Positions 14,087-15,093 of a stretch of DNA of 15,093 nucleotides are shown here, one piece after another. Positions within the stretch are counted from its first letter, which is position 1; the number at the start of each line of letters is the position of its first letter. Location of the stretch: positions 1 to 15,093 of the forward strand of contig JAKAYM010000030.1 of the NCBI GenBank assembly GCA_021826795.1, read 5' to 3'. A model generated the notes under the pieces. It saw only the letters and a list, made by a program, of their open reading frames with translations. It did not search any database and was not told where the DNA came from. The position numbers and the translations under genes were made by a program. The stretch is from Thermoplasmata archaeon (GTDB lineage Archaea > Thermoplasmatota > Thermoplasmata > Thermoplasmatales > Thermoplasmataceae).

Positions 14087-14630
14087 TTTTCCTGTTGAAT
14101 ACGTAGTAAAGCGCAATCATACCTGCTATTATGGCCACTATTATTCCTATAGCTTCATAATCTTCTGATATGGGCTTTATCACAGGTTTTGAAAATGAAA
14201 ATCCTGGGTATGCACCGGCATCAAGTGCTTTTATATTCGTGTACCCTTTGACCTGCGAGGATTGATATTTTGTATCGTTGAATGCCTGTGTCATGTTTTT
14301 CAGTGTAGGTGTTCCTATAGTTGAAAGGGCCTGTATGAATTGAAGACCGTACGGGTTCATTCCAGTATAATTTAAATCGTAAACGATTAGGTACTGTGTG
14401 GAGGTATTGAAGCTATATTTAACATAATGGGTGTTATCAATCACATTTGAAAAAAAAGAGATCCAGTCCGATCCTGTAACGGATTCGTTGGTTCCATTAT
14501 AGTTATATTCTACGGAAGGGAGGGAAGATGGTGCCGGTGGCAATGTTACTGTTGAAGCTGAAGAGGTAAACGGTGCCATTATCATAACGAGCGAAATGAC
14601 AACAATTATTGTTATTAAATATTTTTTCAT
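14082..14630 (-). CDS. Secreted, C-terminally membrane-anchored protein of unknown function
   Basis: The 182-aa protein starts with a clear signal peptide (MKKYLITIIVVISLVMIM, then a cleavage region around residues 24-28). It has a Ser/Thr/Asn-rich extracellular middle with six N-glycosylation sequons (NGT, NES, NTS, NYT, NMT, NDT). It ends in one hydrophobic helix (about 158-178) followed by NRKK. This is a cell-surface protein held by its C-terminus, as common in wall-less acidophilic archaea. The family is not recognised. There is a single TATA-like stretch about 25 nt before the ATG. The adjacent left end of the tnpB element begins 57 nt upstream of its start. Confidence 0.7.
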   Translation of the reverse strand: MKKYLITIIVVISLVMIMAPFTSSASTVTLPPAPSSLPSVEYNYNGTNESVTGSDWISFFSNVIDNTHYVKYSFNTSTQYLIVYDLNYTGMNPYGLQFIQALSTIGTPTLKNMTQAFNDTKYQSSQVKGYTNIKALDAGAYPGFSFSKPVIKPISEDYEAIGIIVAIIAGMIALYYVFNRKK

Positions 14631-14683
14631 TTGTCCTGTATATTAATTTGGGTTTAAAATCTTTTTCTTCTAAATACCTATTA

Positions 14684-14740
14684 TTACAGATCAATATACC
14701 GGAAAGAAAGCCACTGAGTTTATGATGTGGATGAATTTCT
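14684..14740 (+). mobile_element. Left end of the IS200/IS605-type tnpB element
   Basis: Upstream of tnpB are TTAC (14684-14687), the AAAG guide (14707-14710) and a short hairpin with CCAC (14711-14714) and GTGG (14727-14730). This is the layout of IS608-type left ends, where TnpA cuts after TTAC and the AAAG guide pairs with it. The element proper would begin at 14688. The same 57 nt recur at 8882. No tnpA lies between this end and tnpB, only about 50 nt, so the element is either tnpB-only or has tnpA elsewhere. Confidence 0.7.
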
Positions 14741-14758
14741 GGCAATAAAGAGATAATG

Positions 14759-14767
14759 CTTATAAAT
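14759..14767 (+). promoter_or_regulatory. TATA-like box for tnpB
   Basis: The sequence cttataaat is centred about 29 nt before the ATG at 14792, with no ribosome binding site between. It suggests that tnpB carries its own promoter and is made from a leaderless message. Confidence 0.45.
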
Positions 14768-14791
14768 ATTCATTCCAAACTAATGATATAC

Positions 14792-15093
14792 ATGGAATAT
14801 AAGACCGCATATAGATTCAGAATATATCCAAATAAAAATCAGATAAAGACCATAGATGATATTCTGTATTTATCCCACATATTATACAATGCCATGTTAG
14901 AACAGAGAAAGATAGCATACCAGCTGAATAGGAATTATTATGAAAGCCTAAAAGTAAACTATAACACACAATCTGTTGAGCTATCAAAACTTAAGAATGA
15001 ATTCCCTGAATATAAAAATATATATTCACAGGCACTCATGAATGTAGCAAACAGATTGGACAAGTCATATGGCAGCTTCTTCAGGAGAATAAA
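14792..15093 (+). CDS. tnpB: TnpB, RNA-guided nuclease of an IS200/IS605-type element (5' part)
   Basis: The first 100 codons run off the window without a stop. The N-terminus MEYKTAYRFRIYPNKNQ is the TnpB opening (basic FRIYPN motif). It is followed by YNAMLEQRKIAY and a helical region ending in LSKLKNEFPEYKNIYSQALMNVANRLDKSYGSFFRR, the conserved wedge/REC start of the family. TnpB is a guide-RNA-directed DNA nuclease that helps keep the transposon in the genome. The RuvC domain and the guide RNA, which usually overlaps the 3' end of tnpB, lie beyond the window, so activity cannot be judged. The start at the ATG fits the TATA spacing. Confidence 0.88.
   Translation, partial: MEYKTAYRFRIYPNKNQIKTIDDILYLSHILYNAMLEQRKIAYQLNRNYYESLKVNYNTQSVELSKLKNEFPEYKNIYSQALMNVANRLDKSYGSFFRRI

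Noticed and set aside
14054..14116. Upstream extension of UbiX by 21 residues
   Set aside because: UbiX proteins start just before GITGASG, the ATG at 14053 has a matching TATA-like box, and the extension has no family similarity.
1..15093. CRISPR array or defence island
   Set aside because: No regularly spaced repeats were seen, and no cas, restriction-modification or toxin-antitoxin genes were recognised. TnpB is the only guide-RNA nuclease and belongs to a transposon.

Overview
The window is archaeal chromosomal DNA. An MCM helicase, the uS13-uS4-uS11-Rpo3 block, Pelota, a NAD kinase and a JAMM protease all have archaeal sequence features. The low G+C content, the many leaderless starts (an A/T-rich TATA-like box 24-29 nt before the start codon) and the overall gene content suggest Thermoplasmatales (a Ferroplasma/Acidiplasma/Thermoplasma-like acidophile). 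The genus is my inference and cannot be proven from this sequence alone.

Layout. The left part (about 120-2420) carries an NfeD/ClpP-class membrane protein and a ROK-family sugar kinase, each with its own promoter-like box. A 339-nt non-coding gap follows and holds an 80-bp inverted-repeat element. A radical SAM/SPASM-like enzyme (2760-3785) converges on a tRNA-Thr(GGU) gene (3801-3874, minus strand). Next is a replication/translation block: MCM with an overlapping DUF424 gene, then rps13-rps4-rps11-rpoD in the order usual for archaea. The block stops after rpoD at a 374-nt non-coding stretch. That stretch contains two hairpins and a solo copy of the left end of an IS200/IS605-type transposon.

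The right half holds a TauE/SafE-type permease and an HTH+ACT-like regulator (both minus strand), then NAD kinase overlapping a small JAMM/MPN+ metalloprotease (plus strand). A tight minus-strand cluster follows: ubiX (flavin prenyltransferase), a Mut7-C/PIN-like nuclease with a zinc ribbon, and pelA (Pelota). Last come a secreted, membrane-anchored surface protein (minus strand) and the first 100 codons of a TnpB. Upstream of TnpB lies an intact left end with TTAC target, AAAG guide and small hairpin.

Most genes are core housekeeping. The points most worth checking are: the NfeD homologue, which appears to have lost both catalytic residues; the pair of matching transposon left ends 5.8 kb apart, one attached to tnpB and one orphan that may belong to a roughly 190-bp non-autonomous element; the Pelota/Mut7-C nuclease pairing, a candidate no-go mRNA decay module; the unusual T-loop of tRNA-Thr; and a UbiX with no UbiD partner in view. 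I found no CRISPR array, rRNA gene or clear defence system.
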